From contig JAIBAN010000003.1 in assembly GCA_019695185.1 (NCBI GenBank), positions 1-64,000 on the forward strand: 64,000 nt of DNA, in the 5' to 3' direction. Of the stretch, positions 16,346 through 25,123 are shown in pieces (position 1 is the stretch's first letter; each line of letters begins with the position of its first letter). Under the pieces are notes generated by a model. The model was not told where the DNA came from. It worked only from the letters and a program-made list of their open reading frames with translations, and searched no databases. Origin of the DNA: Blastocatellia bacterium (GTDB taxonomy: Bacteria; Acidobacteriota; Blastocatellia; Chloracidobacteriales; Chloracidobacteriaceae). A program made the translations under genes and the position numbers.

Positions 16346-17641
16346 TTACCTTGTAAACCTTCTCCAGTTAAATGATTTCTTCCGGCGGCGGTCCATTTCG
16401 TATTGGGCTGAATCATAGAGTGCCTGCACGTCGGGATGGAGCCGGGTTGGGTTTTCCGCCTCTTCAAACAATGGCTGGAGCCGCCCGTTGGCATGGACAA
16501 ATGCCGTCCGCAGTGGAACCGGGCGTTCCGGGTGATAAACCAGCCGACAGGAAACGCCACGGGTCCACGAAACCCAATCCGCCAGTTCCTGAGCATTGCC
16601 AACAGTGGCCGAGAGCATGAGAATCCGGGCGTCCGGCGGGCTGTAAATGATGGATTCCTCCCACACCATGCCGCGTCCCGTGTCGCCCAGGTAATGCACC
16701 TCATCAAACACCACCAACCGGGTCAGAGAACCCTTTGAAAGCGCGATTTCGACACCGTTCATCGCATCATAAAGGCCATTGCGGTAAATCTCCGTCGTGG
16801 CAATTTTAAGCGGTGCATCGGGGTTGACACGACGGTCACCGGTAATGATGCCGACGTTTTCCGGTCCGAAAATCTGGCTGAATTCACGAAACTTATCGTT
16901 GGAAAGCGCTTTGAGCGGCGAGGTGTACCAGGCACATTGCCCTCGCTCCAAAACACCACGAATCGCCTGTTCGGCAATCCAGGTTTTCCCCGAACCGGTC
17001 GGAGCCGAAACCATCACATCCATTCCCTGATTGAGCACCAAATCCACTGCTTCCAATTGAAAATCGTCGGGCCGAAAGGCAACCGGTTCCGGCGTCCCGA
17101 TTCCGGCCAGCAGGCGTTGCACCTCTTCGCGCCGTTTGCGCTCAAGCATCAGTTTCTGAAAATCGAGCGGCGAGGAATCGCGTAGCGCACGCCGTTCCCG
17201 CTCAATTTCGGAAATCAGGGAAACTACATTTTCCAACCCCATCGCCAGCAACCGGACGACCGAAGCTGTCGGAATCAAAAGCGGCTGGTTGCCGTGCTGG
17301 TAAGACCGGGTGAGTAATTGCAGCAGCAAGTCCACCTGTTCCGGAGTGATTTCCTCATGGTAATGCGACATCCAGTCCCGAATTTTCCGGGGTGACAGAT
17401 GAACGGTTTCCATCAACAGATGGGCGACTTTGGGATGGGCTTGAGCCAGCGCGACAACTTCCGTAAGCAGGTCTTCGCGGCTGAGTTTGGCAACTCCCCG
17501 AACTGCCGGGGCGTCGTCCGGTTCGCCATCGTTTTTCTTTTTCCCAGTCCGGCGTCTGGCGGAATTGGACAAAACAAAACGCAGTTGTCCGACATCCAAG
17601 GTTTGAGCGAGGTGCAACAACTCGGCAGCAGTAATTTTCAA
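16346..17641 (-). CDS. Superfamily 2 helicase, N-terminal half only
   Basis: 431 residues from a TTG at 17641, preferred because AAAAGGAG stands 7 bases upstream; a GTG at 17701 lacks such a site. The first RecA-like domain is complete: Walker A APTGSGKTW, motif Ia YTSPLKALSND, TTEIYRNGL, a DEVH box (VFDEVHYLGD) and motif III LMLSATVGN, as in Ski2-like helicases. The reading frame stops shortly after, and motifs IV-VI of the second RecA domain are absent. Only the palindrome cluster and the convergent transporter gene follow. It is either a truncated helicase or a one-domain ATPase. Confidence 0.75.
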   Translation of the reverse strand: MKITAAELLHLAQTLDVGQLRFVLSNSARRRTGKKKNDGEPDDAPAVRGVAKLSREDLLTEVVALAQAHPKVAHLLMETVHLSPRKIRDWMSHYHEEITPEQVDLLLQLLTRSYQHGNQPLLIPTASVVRLLAMGLENVVSLISEIERERRALRDSSPLDFQKLMLERKRREEVQRLLAGIGTPEPVAFRPDDFQLEAVDLVLNQGMDVMVSAPTGSGKTWIAEQAIRGVLERGQCAWYTSPLKALSNDKFREFSQIFGPENVGIITGDRRVNPDAPLKIATTEIYRNGLYDAMNGVEIALSKGSLTRLVVFDEVHYLGDTGRGMVWEESIIYSPPDARILMLSATVGNAQELADWVSWTRGVSCRLVYHPERPVPLRTAFVHANGRLQPLFEEAENPTRLHPDVQALYDSAQYEMDRRRKKSFNWRRFTR

Positions 17642-17770
17642 GTAGAAGCTCCTTTTGGAAAGATTTGCAGGGCCGCAGGTTTCGAACCCTTTGCGTTGCA
17701 CGGACGACTTGAGTCAGGCATCATGCCGTAGGTTTCTGCGAAGAAGCAACGGGTGCCGAAAGGACAGACT

Positions 17771-18898
17771 ATGTTTGAGTCATCAATCAAACTCGGAACC
17801 ATCATGGGCATTCATGTGCGGCTCAGCCGTTCGTGGATACTTGTCTTTGGGGTGACGGCGCTTTTGATGTCGGAATATGTCCGGATGGAATTTCCGGCCT
17901 GGAATCCCTTTCAGCGTTACCTGTGGGGCCTGGCAGCCAGCCTGTTGTTTTTCTTTTCCGTTCTGTTGCACGAACTGGGCCACAGTCTGGCAGCCAGGTT
18001 CTTTGGCATTCGTGCCCAGTCCATCACCTTGCACCCCTTTGGCGGCATTGCCAAACTGGCCCGTGAAGCCCTGACGCCGGTGGAGGAATTCTGGATTGCC
18101 CTTTCCGGTCCCGGTGTCAACCTTCTGTTTGGCGGACTCCTGGCTGTGCTTGGTCTGTTGACCGCCACAACCTATAAAGGTGTCAGCTTTCTGATGCATG
18201 AGGTCAGTACCATCAATTTTGTCTTTGGTGCCTTTAATCTGCTTCCCGGATTTCCGCTTGATGGCGGACGGACCTTTCGCGCACTCATCTGGTGGCTGAC
18301 CAAGGATTACCGGAAAGCCACCCAGTACGCAGCGGTTTCCGGCCAAATCCTGGCTGCCCTGTTCATGATGTTTGGCATCTTTTTTGTTTTTGAAAAACAA
18401 GGACTGGGTTTCATTTGGTTTGTCATGGGGCTGTATCTGTTGAGCGCCGCCCGCACCGGCTACGAACAGGCAGAATTGCGGGAACTGCTGCGCACCATTA
18501 CGGTCAACGACCTTGGCTGGGAGGAGTTGCCCCAGGTTTCCAAAACGCTTTCCCTGCTTGAATTTTTGGCCCAATTTGATTTTGGAATGCGGGACCGTTC
18601 ATTTTTGGTGATGGATGGGCAGGTGATTGTCGGCGTCGTCAGTTTACAGGAGGCCCGACTGGCCCACGAACAAAACCAACTCACCGGCGAACCAATTCCA
18701 ACCCTGGCTGACCTGATGACCCCGATTGAACGGTTTGAGCGCATTTCACCCCAAACTGACTTGGGCAGCGTCGTGGAAAAAATGGAATACAGTGAGGTTT
18801 CCCTGCTGCCGGTTGTAGCCAACAACGAGTTTCAGGGATTTGTGGGCCGTGAAGCGATTACGAACATTGTGCGCCAACGATTTGGCCATGAAACCTAG
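17771..18898 (+). CDS. Site-2 protease-like M50 metalloprotease with CBS pair
   Basis: 375 residues from the ATG at 17771, with AAAGGAC upstream. About six hydrophobic segments are visible. The zinc motif HELGH (67-71) and the second active-site motif LLPGFPLDGGRTFR are intact. After the membrane part comes a CBS-type region (about 250-370; VNDLGWEELPQVSK, DLMTPIERFERISPQTDL, SLLPVVANNEFQGFVGRE). CBS-linked S2P proteins cleave membrane-embedded substrates, with the CBS pair probably sensing adenine nucleotides. The substrate is unknown and no anti-sigma gene is adjacent. Confidence 0.92.
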   Translation: MFESSIKLGTIMGIHVRLSRSWILVFGVTALLMSEYVRMEFPAWNPFQRYLWGLAASLLFFFSVLLHELGHSLAARFFGIRAQSITLHPFGGIAKLAREALTPVEEFWIALSGPGVNLLFGGLLAVLGLLTATTYKGVSFLMHEVSTINFVFGAFNLLPGFPLDGGRTFRALIWWLTKDYRKATQYAAVSGQILAALFMMFGIFFVFEKQGLGFIWFVMGLYLLSAARTGYEQAELRELLRTITVNDLGWEELPQVSKTLSLLEFLAQFDFGMRDRSFLVMDGQVIVGVVSLQEARLAHEQNQLTGEPIPTLADLMTPIERFERISPQTDLGSVVEKMEYSEVSLLPVVANNEFQGFVGREAITNIVRQRFGHET

Positions 18899-18900
18899 CT

Positions 18901-18992
18901 GAGTGACAGGTGACAGGTGACAAATGACAAGTCAATCTTTAGAGCCTGTTCTCAAGTTTTTTCCTGTTACTTGTCACTTGTCACTTGTCACT
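18901..18992. repeat. Inverted GTGACAG / CTTGTCA heptamers
   Basis: GTGACAGGTGACAGGTGACA follows the protease stop. About 40 bp later comes TTACTTGTCACTTGTCACTT. It is the same unit family as at 3375-3440, with tandem repeats in both arms. Confidence 0.8.
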
Positions 18993-19090
18993 TTGCTGAA
19001 AGGTCAACCAACCTGTCCGGGATTTGCAACATCGGTAACAGTACATTCATTCAACCTCTGCATTTTCATCATTTCGGAGAAATATTGCTT

Positions 19091-19354
19091 ATGAAGGCTC
19101 AAACTAAATGGTATCTCACGCTGGTATTTGGATTTCTGGCCTTGATTGGAGCTGGTCAGGTGGCAGCGGCCAATGCCAAATATACGGTTTATTGCGCAAA
19201 CGGAAAAATTGAAATTGACAGCCGCTCGCTGGAGCAGATGAAAGCCGCGCGTGGCAACAATGTTTGTGTTTTGGCTGATTTTACCGCCCTGGGCGATGCC
19301 GAAAAATATGCCTCTCAGCAAGGCGGCAAAGGCAGCCCCTGTAAATGCCGATAG
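19091..19354 (+). CDS. Small secreted cysteine-containing protein
   Basis: 87 residues from the ATG at 19091 (GGAGAAATATT upstream). A clear signal peptide (WYLTLVFGFLALIGAGQVAAA) is followed by a short mature protein with four cysteines, two in the C-terminal SPCKCR. The YTVYCANGKIEIDSRSLEQM stretch resembles small periplasmic proteins of unknown role. I do not recognise a family. Confidence 0.7.
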   Translation: MKAQTKWYLTLVFGFLALIGAGQVAAANAKYTVYCANGKIEIDSRSLEQMKAARGNNVCVLADFTALGDAEKYASQQGGKGSPCKCR

Positions 19355-19360
19355 AGAACA

Positions 19361-19464
19361 GAACTGAGGACTGAGGACTGAGTTGGCACCTCAAAAATCT
19401 AGGTTCCCCCTTTACTCTTACCATTTGCCAGGAAGGAATCACTCAGTCCTCAGTCCTCAGTCCT
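19361..19464. repeat. Inverted pair of GGACTGA / TCAGTCC heptamers
   Basis: GAACTGAGGACTGAGGACTG lies just after the small secreted protein gene. CTCAGTCCTCAGTCCTCAG lies just before the stop of the convergent aminotransferase gene. The loop is about 55 bp. The placement repeats the pattern seen at 8.7 and 12.4 kb. Confidence 0.85.
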
Positions 19465-19470
19465 TTGGAT

Positions 19471-20634
19471 TTATCCTCCTCCCAGTCCCTGCACCGCTTC
19501 CAGCAGCACATCAATATCCGCTTCCGTATTAAATGCCCCAGGACTCACCCGCACCGTCCCCAACGGTAAGGTTCCCAAACGGTGATGCGTTGCGGGCGCG
19601 CAATGCAAACCCGGACGGACAGCCACACCAAACGAATCATCCAGCACGATTCCGATTTCCTGGGGGTCAAATCCTTCGAGCGTAAAGGAAAGCACGCCTA
19701 CCCCCCGTTCCGGGTCGGTAGGGCCAAAAATCGAAATTCCTTCAATTTCACACAGCCCTTCCGCCAACCGGGAAAGCAGTCTCATTTCATGTTGATGGAT
19801 GTGCTCGATTCCCCGGCTGGTCAGATACTCCAGTGCCGCGCCCAAGGCCGCAATGCCAACCGTGTTGGGCGTACCGGACTCAAGCCAGTAAGGAAACTCC
19901 ATCGGCTGCAATTCCGCCAGCGAGTTCCCGCCTGTCCCACCCTCGCGCCAGGGTGTCAGTTCGGCCCGTTCACCCACATACAGAAATCCGGTTCCGGGCG
20001 GTCCCATCAGACCTTTGTGACCGGCAGCAGCCAGCAAATCAATGTTGGAAAATTTCACATCCACCGGAATCACGCCCATGGTTTGGGCAGCATCCACCAG
20101 AAAAAGCAGGCCGTTTTCACGGGCGATGGCTCCGATTTCTTCAATGGGCTGCACCGTTCCAATCACATTCGACGCATGAGACAGAATCATTAGTCGGGTG
20201 CGGGGCGTAATGGCACGGCGAAAATCATCCGGGTCCACCAGTCCCCGTGCATCAAACGGAAGCACCGTTACTTCAATCCCACGGGTTTCCTGCAACCGCG
20301 CCAGCGGACGCATTACCGAATTATGCTCCAAACCGGAAGTAATGACGTGGTCACCGTCCTCCAACACGCCTTTGATGGCCATGTTCAAGCCGTCACTGGC
20401 GTTAAAGGTAAAGACGACCCGTTCGGGGGTGGTGGGGGCACCGATGAGGCGAGCCAGCTTGAGGCGGACTTCGGCAAGGGTTTTTTCCGCTTCCAGTGCC
20501 GCCCAATGTCCCCCCCGTCCGGGATTCCCCCCGACCTGGCGTAAAAAAGCACCGAGGGCAACATAGACATTTTCCGGTTTGGGGTGACTGGTGGCGGCGT
20601 TATCGAGGTAAATCATGGTATTTGCGGCGTGCAT
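19471..20634 (-). CDS. Class V aminotransferase, cysteine desulfurase family
   Basis: 387 residues; an ATG six codons in (20616) begins exactly at the conserved MIYLDNAATSHPKP and may be the true start. It has the PLP site AAAGHKGLMGPPGTGF with the Schiff-base lysine. The C-terminal RPGLHCAPATHHRLGT carries a cysteine where cysteine desulfurases place their catalytic one. It matches the subfamily with a short active loop (TIGR01977 type). No iscU, sufE or tRNA-thiolation gene is adjacent, although mnmA, which needs a persulfide donor, is 17 kb away. Confidence 0.88.
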   Translation of the reverse strand: MHAANTMIYLDNAATSHPKPENVYVALGAFLRQVGGNPGRGGHWAALEAEKTLAEVRLKLARLIGAPTTPERVVFTFNASDGLNMAIKGVLEDGDHVITSGLEHNSVMRPLARLQETRGIEVTVLPFDARGLVDPDDFRRAITPRTRLMILSHASNVIGTVQPIEEIGAIARENGLLFLVDAAQTMGVIPVDVKFSNIDLLAAAGHKGLMGPPGTGFLYVGERAELTPWREGGTGGNSLAELQPMEFPYWLESGTPNTVGIAALGAALEYLTSRGIEHIHQHEMRLLSRLAEGLCEIEGISIFGPTDPERGVGVLSFTLEGFDPQEIGIVLDDSFGVAVRPGLHCAPATHHRLGTLPLGTVRVSPGAFNTEADIDVLLEAVQGLGGG

Positions 20635-20806
20635 CTTGTGATGTTGTAATATGTGATTTGGGGTATTTTACCCACCATTCAAACAAAAACCACTGCCTGA
20701 TACCATCTCAAACCCTCCTAAATTATTGAAATTCCTGCCAAACTGCCTGATTGACGGGATTCGGGTGCGGATTTTTTCCAATCGGGGCAACTTTTGGGAA
20801 ATTTCA

Positions 20807-20846
20807 TGTTACAAACATGTAAACTTTGTGTTACAAATATGGAAAC
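20807..20846 (+). promoter_or_regulatory. Direct repeat TGTTACAAAYATGKAAAC, 22-bp period
   Basis: TGTTACAAACATGTAAAC (20807-20824) and TGTTACAAATATGGAAAC (20829-20846) differ at two positions and lie on the same DNA face, two helical turns apart. They stand 53 bp before the 52-aa ORF and on the far side of the aminotransferase promoter. They are a likely binding site for a transcription factor. Confidence 0.5.
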
Positions 20847-20898
20847 AGTTCTAAAGTCTCTTTAGGCTGGATTTCACTTTGTGAGGAGGTTACCCGAC

Positions 20899-21057
20899 AT
20901 GGTCAACAAGCTTCGTACATCTTTCGCGGTTCGTGCTCTCAACGCAGAGCAAGGACAGGACCTGTCGTCGAATGTTCTTTCCAACTTCCTGGAGTTAGGT
21001 CTGGCAATGTTCGGCGGTTTCTTCATTTTGCTGCTTGTCATGGTGTTTGACCGGTAA
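20899..21057 (+). CDS. 52-aa membrane protein, possible Flp/type IVb pilin relative
   Basis: A short ORF with a strong ribosome-binding site (GAGGAGG, 8 bases before the ATG). The product begins MVNKLRTSFAVRAL, continues with NAEQGQDLSSN and then has one hydrophobic helix (LELGLAMFGGFFILLLVMVF) ending in DR. A charged N-terminus, a QGQDL-type element and a single transmembrane helix recall Flp pilins (which read GQDLIEYAL). However, the invariant Glu-Tyr pair is missing and the order is not exact. I regard the gene as real and the pilin link as tentative. Confidence 0.65.
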   Translation: MVNKLRTSFAVRALNAEQGQDLSSNVLSNFLELGLAMFGGFFILLLVMVFDR

Positions 21058-21316
21058 GCCGCAACTTTCTCCCCAAGTGAGGTCACGCCCAGGTTGCGCT
21101 CAATCCAGCCCGCGTCCATTCGCTCAAGCCTCTGAGCGCATCCTGTGATCTCCAATCCGAATTTCCTCCCGCTCCTCTTTCTCCTGTTCCAGCACTTCCT
21201 TTATCTTCCTGCCAAAATACCGGTGTTGTGTTTTTCGCCATGAAAAATACCAAGCCTCCGGCCCCAGGTTTTTTCCCATTTCACAGTTCCCGATCCGGCT
21301 TGTGCCGAAGGTTCTT

Positions 21317-22180
21317 ATGGTTTCTGATATTTCAAACCGGATTCTGGTCACCACTGCCGGTTTGACGGATGAAGGAACCCGTCGCTCCGTCAATGAAGAT
21401 GCCTTTCTGGTAGGGGATTTATCCAAAGCAAATTGGAGCAATTCCGCCGCCGTGCAGCAATTTCAGATGGACGATGCGGGCTTGCTGCTGGCTGTTTCGG
21501 ATGGCAGTGGTTCCTGGGAAGGAGTCTCCCGTTGTCCGGTGATGCTCGATTTTTTTTGGAAACAGGTGCGCAAGTTGTTTACCCCGCAGGACGTGCTCTC
21601 GACGCTCCGCCTTGCACTTGAAAAAACCAGTTTCGAGTTTTATCAGCGGTTTGCCGCACAGGAACATCCGGATTTCCTGGGCGGAACCTTAACCGCACTG
21701 CTGTTTCACCGACGGTTTGCTTATGCAGTCCATGTCGGGGACTCACGGTTGTATCTGCTGCGCAGCAACGAGTTCCGTCAGATTTTGAAGGACCAGACTC
21801 TGGCCCAAAGCATAATTGACCAGGGGCAGCGCCGACCGGAGGACATCGCCGCCTGTCACTTCAAAAATGTGATCCTTCAGGCTGTTGGAGCCACCGAATA
21901 TATTAAGGTTTCACTGGGGCAAATGGCCTTGCGGCAAGGCGACAGATTCCTTTTATGTTCAGACGGATTGTGGGAAGAGACACCTGATGCAGCCATGAAA
22001 AGCTATCTGGCAGAGGCTTCGGATGTCGGAGCAGCCTGTTCCAGTCTGGTTCAGCATGCCATCGGCCAATCCGGAACCGACAATATCACCGCAGTTGTGG
22101 CGGAAGTCACTGGTGAGGATTTGCCGTTGCCCCAGGACGGGGAAACCATCGAGCAGACGATATGGGTGCGGTGGGAATAA
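21317..22180 (+). CDS. PP2C-family Ser/Thr protein phosphatase
   Basis: 287 residues from the ATG at 21317 with GAAGG upstream; a GTG at 21302 is possible. PP2C metal and structural motifs are present: RRSVNEDAFLV, AVSDGSGSWEG (DGMGG-type loop), HVGDSRLYLLR, LLCSDGLWEE and GTDNITAVVAEV. It reverses Ser/Thr phosphorylation and could oppose the kinases implied by the FHA proteins in this window. It is cytoplasmic, with no membrane segment. No kinase is adjacent. Confidence 0.9.
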   Translation: MVSDISNRILVTTAGLTDEGTRRSVNEDAFLVGDLSKANWSNSAAVQQFQMDDAGLLLAVSDGSGSWEGVSRCPVMLDFFWKQVRKLFTPQDVLSTLRLALEKTSFEFYQRFAAQEHPDFLGGTLTALLFHRRFAYAVHVGDSRLYLLRSNEFRQILKDQTLAQSIIDQGQRRPEDIAACHFKNVILQAVGATEYIKVSLGQMALRQGDRFLLCSDGLWEETPDAAMKSYLAEASDVGAACSSLVQHAIGQSGTDNITAVVAEVTGEDLPLPQDGETIEQTIWVRWE

Positions 22181-22186
22181 AAAAAA

Positions 22187-22273
22187 TTTGGAGTATGGCA
22201 ACGGCCTGTCGGTTTTTTTTCTTAAAAGTCCCCCTCGACTTTCAAGCGCGAGAAACCGGTGCCACACTCCAAA
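22187..22273. terminator. Long imperfect inverted repeat between convergent genes
   Basis: TTTGGAGTATGGCAACGG (22187-22204) pairs at 16 of 18 positions with CCGGTGCCACACTCCAAA (22256-22273). An eight-T run lies in the loop at about 22213-22220. It fills the gap between the PP2C gene and the convergent YHYH gene and probably terminates one or both transcripts. Confidence 0.5.
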
Positions 22274-22285
22274 TGTCAAGAAAAC

Positions 22286-23989
22286 TCAATCTTTGATAAC
22301 AATCGTAATCGTCACGGTCTGGGTCAGGCCCTGGTCGTCCTTGCTGGTAAACAACAGGTCATAGGAACCGGCTGGCGAGAGTTTTGTGCTCTTGACCTTG
22401 AAATCAACGCAACCGCCGGAAGTCGTCAGAGTGGCGGGCGTGATTTTCAGCCTGGCCGGAAGCGTAGTCGGTGGTGTGATTGTGACTTTGCCGGAATATC
22501 CCTGGGCCAGTGCGACACACATGGCGCTTTCGCTGCTTTTTCCCCGATTCAACGTAATCACCGGGTCATGGGGCTCCAGTGTGAAGGTGGCGGTATTGAT
22601 GGTTTCAACCACCGAAAATGAATTTTTCTTGCGAATCACAGCAGGGCTGTTCCCGCCTGAAAATTCCAGATGCACATCATAGACATTGGTTCCGTCATCA
22701 GCCGGAATTGTGACCTGTGCCGTCACCAGCATCCCGTTGCGGGTCACATTGGTGCCCACGTAGGGACCAAATGCAACTTTGCTCGGAATTGATTCAGGAA
22801 CACCGACGTTGGCCAGTTCCACTGTGATGACCTGGGTGCTCCCCAGTTCCACCGCCGGGGGCTTGACCGAGGCAATCATGGAATCATAGGGACTGCTGCC
22901 CACCACTTCGGCTTTCAGGGCGCTCCCCTGACCAACCCGAATCATGGGATTGTTCGAGGTTTCGGGCGTGCCGCGATAGGCTCCGAGAATAAAGGGAAAC
23001 TTGTTGGGCGTGACGTGGTAATGATACCCCCGGACCGTATCCGTATGGCCGTTGCACTCATCAAGAGCACTTTCCCCCTTGAGGTCACGGGCCATGACGC
23101 CTTTGCTTTCATACGGGCCGTAAATCGGAAATCCATCAAAGGCAAACCCGATGACCGGCGAATGAGCCTGCCCTTTGTCTTTGAACGGTGAACGCGAACA
23201 AACCGGATATTTGTGATAGTGATAGACGCCACGCTGGTCCGGATGCCCGCAACAGGCGTCCAGCCATTCTTCGGAATAACCGTCAACTGCCACCTGTCCT
23301 TCGGCATTGAATGGATTGAAAAATGGAATTCCGTTCAAGGCGACACCGATTGGCCCCATGGGCAAGCCGGTGATGCGGTCGGCAACAGCCGGATTGGTGG
23401 GAATCCGAAACGTGAAATTCTGCTTGCGAATCGAATTCGGATTCCGACTGTTGGGAAAGGTCGCAGTCGGGTGATTGGGCCACCCCTGACTTAACACGGT
23501 GAGAACCGTATCATCGGCACTCACCCGCAGGTCGCTCACCCCGTCGCGGTCACTGTCCAGATTGAGGTTGGCTGAAAAAGGGTCTTTGACAACGGTCAGA
23601 GTCACTGTCGCCGGAGCACTGTCACGTTCGCCGTCATTCACCTGATAGATAAACGTGTCGGTTCCTTCAAATCCGGGGGCTGCCGTGTACCGCAGGTTCG
23701 GAGCCGTGCCGCTTAATGTTCCATGCGCCGGGAATTTCACTGTAATGTATCGAAGCTGATTGCCGTCCGGGTCGCTGCCTTTGAGCAGAATCGGTTTGGG
23801 ATAAGAGCCAAATGCCACTGCCCCAAAGTCGGCTGCCGTCGGTGGATTGTTGTTTGGTCCCAAGGGCTTGAAGGATTTCCCTGCGGCGGCAGTGCAGGCC
23901 AGCAATGGCGCAACCAACAACACGATGGTTGTCAAAAACAGGCTGGCACGAAATAGAAAACCTTTCCGCCGGGAAAAAAACTGCTTCAT
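22286..23989 (-). CDS. YHYH-domain lipoprotein with Ig/cadherin-like domain
   Basis: 567 residues from the ATG at 23989 (GAGAGGGG upstream). The signal peptide ends in a lipobox (APLLAC), so it is probably a lipoprotein. An Ig/cadherin-like tandem-repeat domain follows (NNPPTAADFGAVAF to YQVNDGERDSAPATVTLTV, about 45-135). The YHYH domain has two signature elements, GVYHYHKYP and GYHYHVTPNKFPFILG, with the conserved GFAFDGFPIYGPYES between them. C-terminal beta domains complete it (FTLEPHDPVITLNRGKSSES). YHYH proteins are extracellular and uncharacterised, and their histidine clusters suggest metal binding. It stands alone, convergent with the phosphatase gene. Confidence 0.85.
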   Translation of the reverse strand: MKQFFSRRKGFLFRASLFLTTIVLLVAPLLACTAAAGKSFKPLGPNNNPPTAADFGAVAFGSYPKPILLKGSDPDGNQLRYITVKFPAHGTLSGTAPNLRYTAAPGFEGTDTFIYQVNDGERDSAPATVTLTVVKDPFSANLNLDSDRDGVSDLRVSADDTVLTVLSQGWPNHPTATFPNSRNPNSIRKQNFTFRIPTNPAVADRITGLPMGPIGVALNGIPFFNPFNAEGQVAVDGYSEEWLDACCGHPDQRGVYHYHKYPVCSRSPFKDKGQAHSPVIGFAFDGFPIYGPYESKGVMARDLKGESALDECNGHTDTVRGYHYHVTPNKFPFILGAYRGTPETSNNPMIRVGQGSALKAEVVGSSPYDSMIASVKPPAVELGSTQVITVELANVGVPESIPSKVAFGPYVGTNVTRNGMLVTAQVTIPADDGTNVYDVHLEFSGGNSPAVIRKKNSFSVVETINTATFTLEPHDPVITLNRGKSSESAMCVALAQGYSGKVTITPPTTLPARLKITPATLTTSGGCVDFKVKSTKLSPAGSYDLLFTSKDDQGLTQTVTITIVIKD

Positions 23990-24378
23990 AGGCACCCCTC
24001 TCTCCAATCAAAAGCTGAGGCGCAACCGATTTTCCAACCCGGCGGCCTGTTGACGACGCAACCCTACCAAGCCAACGTAAAGCTTTTATTTGGAAGAACC
24101 GGGAAAATGTAAAGGTCTCGTAAAGATGGTTGTTTCAACCTCAAATCAGGTCTATATCTGAGTTCTGAGTTTTGAGTTTTGAGTTCCGCGTTCTGAGTTT
24201 TGAGTTCCGCCTTCAGGCGGCAGTTTGGATGACAGCCTTGAGCCTGATTGGTATTTGAACAAGAACCATTTCAAAACAACAAAACCGCCGCGTAAACGCG
24301 GAACTCCAAACCGCCGCCTGAAGGCGGAACTCAGAACGCAGAACTCAGAACTCAGAACTCAAAACTCCCTCTCAGCCT
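23990..24378. other. 389-bp divergent intergenic region, mostly repeats
   Basis: It lies between the YHYH gene (minus) and the response regulator (plus). The left part (to about 24158) is unique and must hold the YHYH promoter. From 24159 on it is an inverted repeat cluster of GTTTTGA-type heptamers and the two palindromic units. No credible ORF is seen. Confidence 0.7.
24159..24370. repeat. Composite inverted repeat: heptamers plus both palindromic units
   Basis: GAGTTCTGAGTTTTGAGTTT heptamers and CCGCCTTCAGGCGG lie on the left. CCGCGTAAACGCGG, CCGCCTGAAGGCGG and three GAACTCA heptamers follow on the right, ending 9 bp before the response-regulator ATG. It shows that the heptamer and palindrome families are found in the same composite element. 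Confidence 0.85.
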
Positions 24379-25116
24379 ATGCCCGAAAACGATGCCAAAA
24401 TTCGCCTTTTGATTGTGGATGACGACACCAAGCTCTGTCGGTTGGTGCGCGATTACCTGGCCCCAATGGGATATCTGGTCGAAAGCGCCCATACCGGGCC
24501 GGAGGGCTTGGAAAAGGCAGTGAGCGGAGCCTTTCAAGTGGTGATTCTGGATTGCATGCTGCCGGGCATGGACGGTTTTGAAGTGTTGCGGCGGTTACGG
24601 CGGACCTCGACGGTACCGGTCCTGATGTTGACGGCGTTGGGTGATGAAGCTGACCGGATTGTCGGACTTGAAATCGGCGCGGATGACTATTTGCCGAAAA
24701 CCTTTTCAACCCGCGAGTTGCTGGCCCGGCTGCGGGCTGTCACCCGGCGTTCGTTTTTGACTGCCGAACAGCACATGCGGGTGGAACCGGCGGCGGAAGA
24801 ATCGTTGACCATCCGCGAATTGCGTGTGATTCCGCCGTCACGCACCGTCACCATCAATGGTGAGGTCTTAAACCTGACGCCGCTTGAATTTGACTTGCTG
24901 TTGTGTCTGGTCCGGTCACCCGACCGGGTGTTAAGTCGTGACCGTCTGTTGGACGAAATCAGCGGACGGGATTACGAAGTCTTTGACCGTTCGATTGATG
25001 TGCATATTTCAAGCCTGCGGCGCAAATTGGGTGATGACCCCAAAAATCCCCGTTTTATCAAAACCGTGCGCACCGCAGGGTATCTGTTGATGCGCGAAGC
25101 CGACCCGTTGACGTGA
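24379..25116 (+). CDS. OmpR-family response regulator (CpxR-like)
   Basis: 245 residues. Receiver domain with the acidic pocket VDDD (13-16), phospho-acceptor Asp58 in LDCMLPGMDG and the switch lysine Lys107 (DYLPKTF). A winged-helix DNA-binding domain follows (NLTPLEFDLLLCLVRSPDRVLSR to SSLRRKLGDDPKNPRFIKTVRTAGYLL). The histidine kinase gene begins 7 bp downstream, so the pair is one operon. The CpxR likeness comes from the overall pattern and the partner kinase; the signal is unknown. Confidence 0.93.
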   Translation: MPENDAKIRLLIVDDDTKLCRLVRDYLAPMGYLVESAHTGPEGLEKAVSGAFQVVILDCMLPGMDGFEVLRRLRRTSTVPVLMLTALGDEADRIVGLEIGADDYLPKTFSTRELLARLRAVTRRSFLTAEQHMRVEPAAEESLTIRELRVIPPSRTVTINGEVLNLTPLEFDLLLCLVRSPDRVLSRDRLLDEISGRDYEVFDRSIDVHISSLRRKLGDDPKNPRFIKTVRTAGYLLMREADPLT

Positions 25117-25123
25117 GTTCTTC

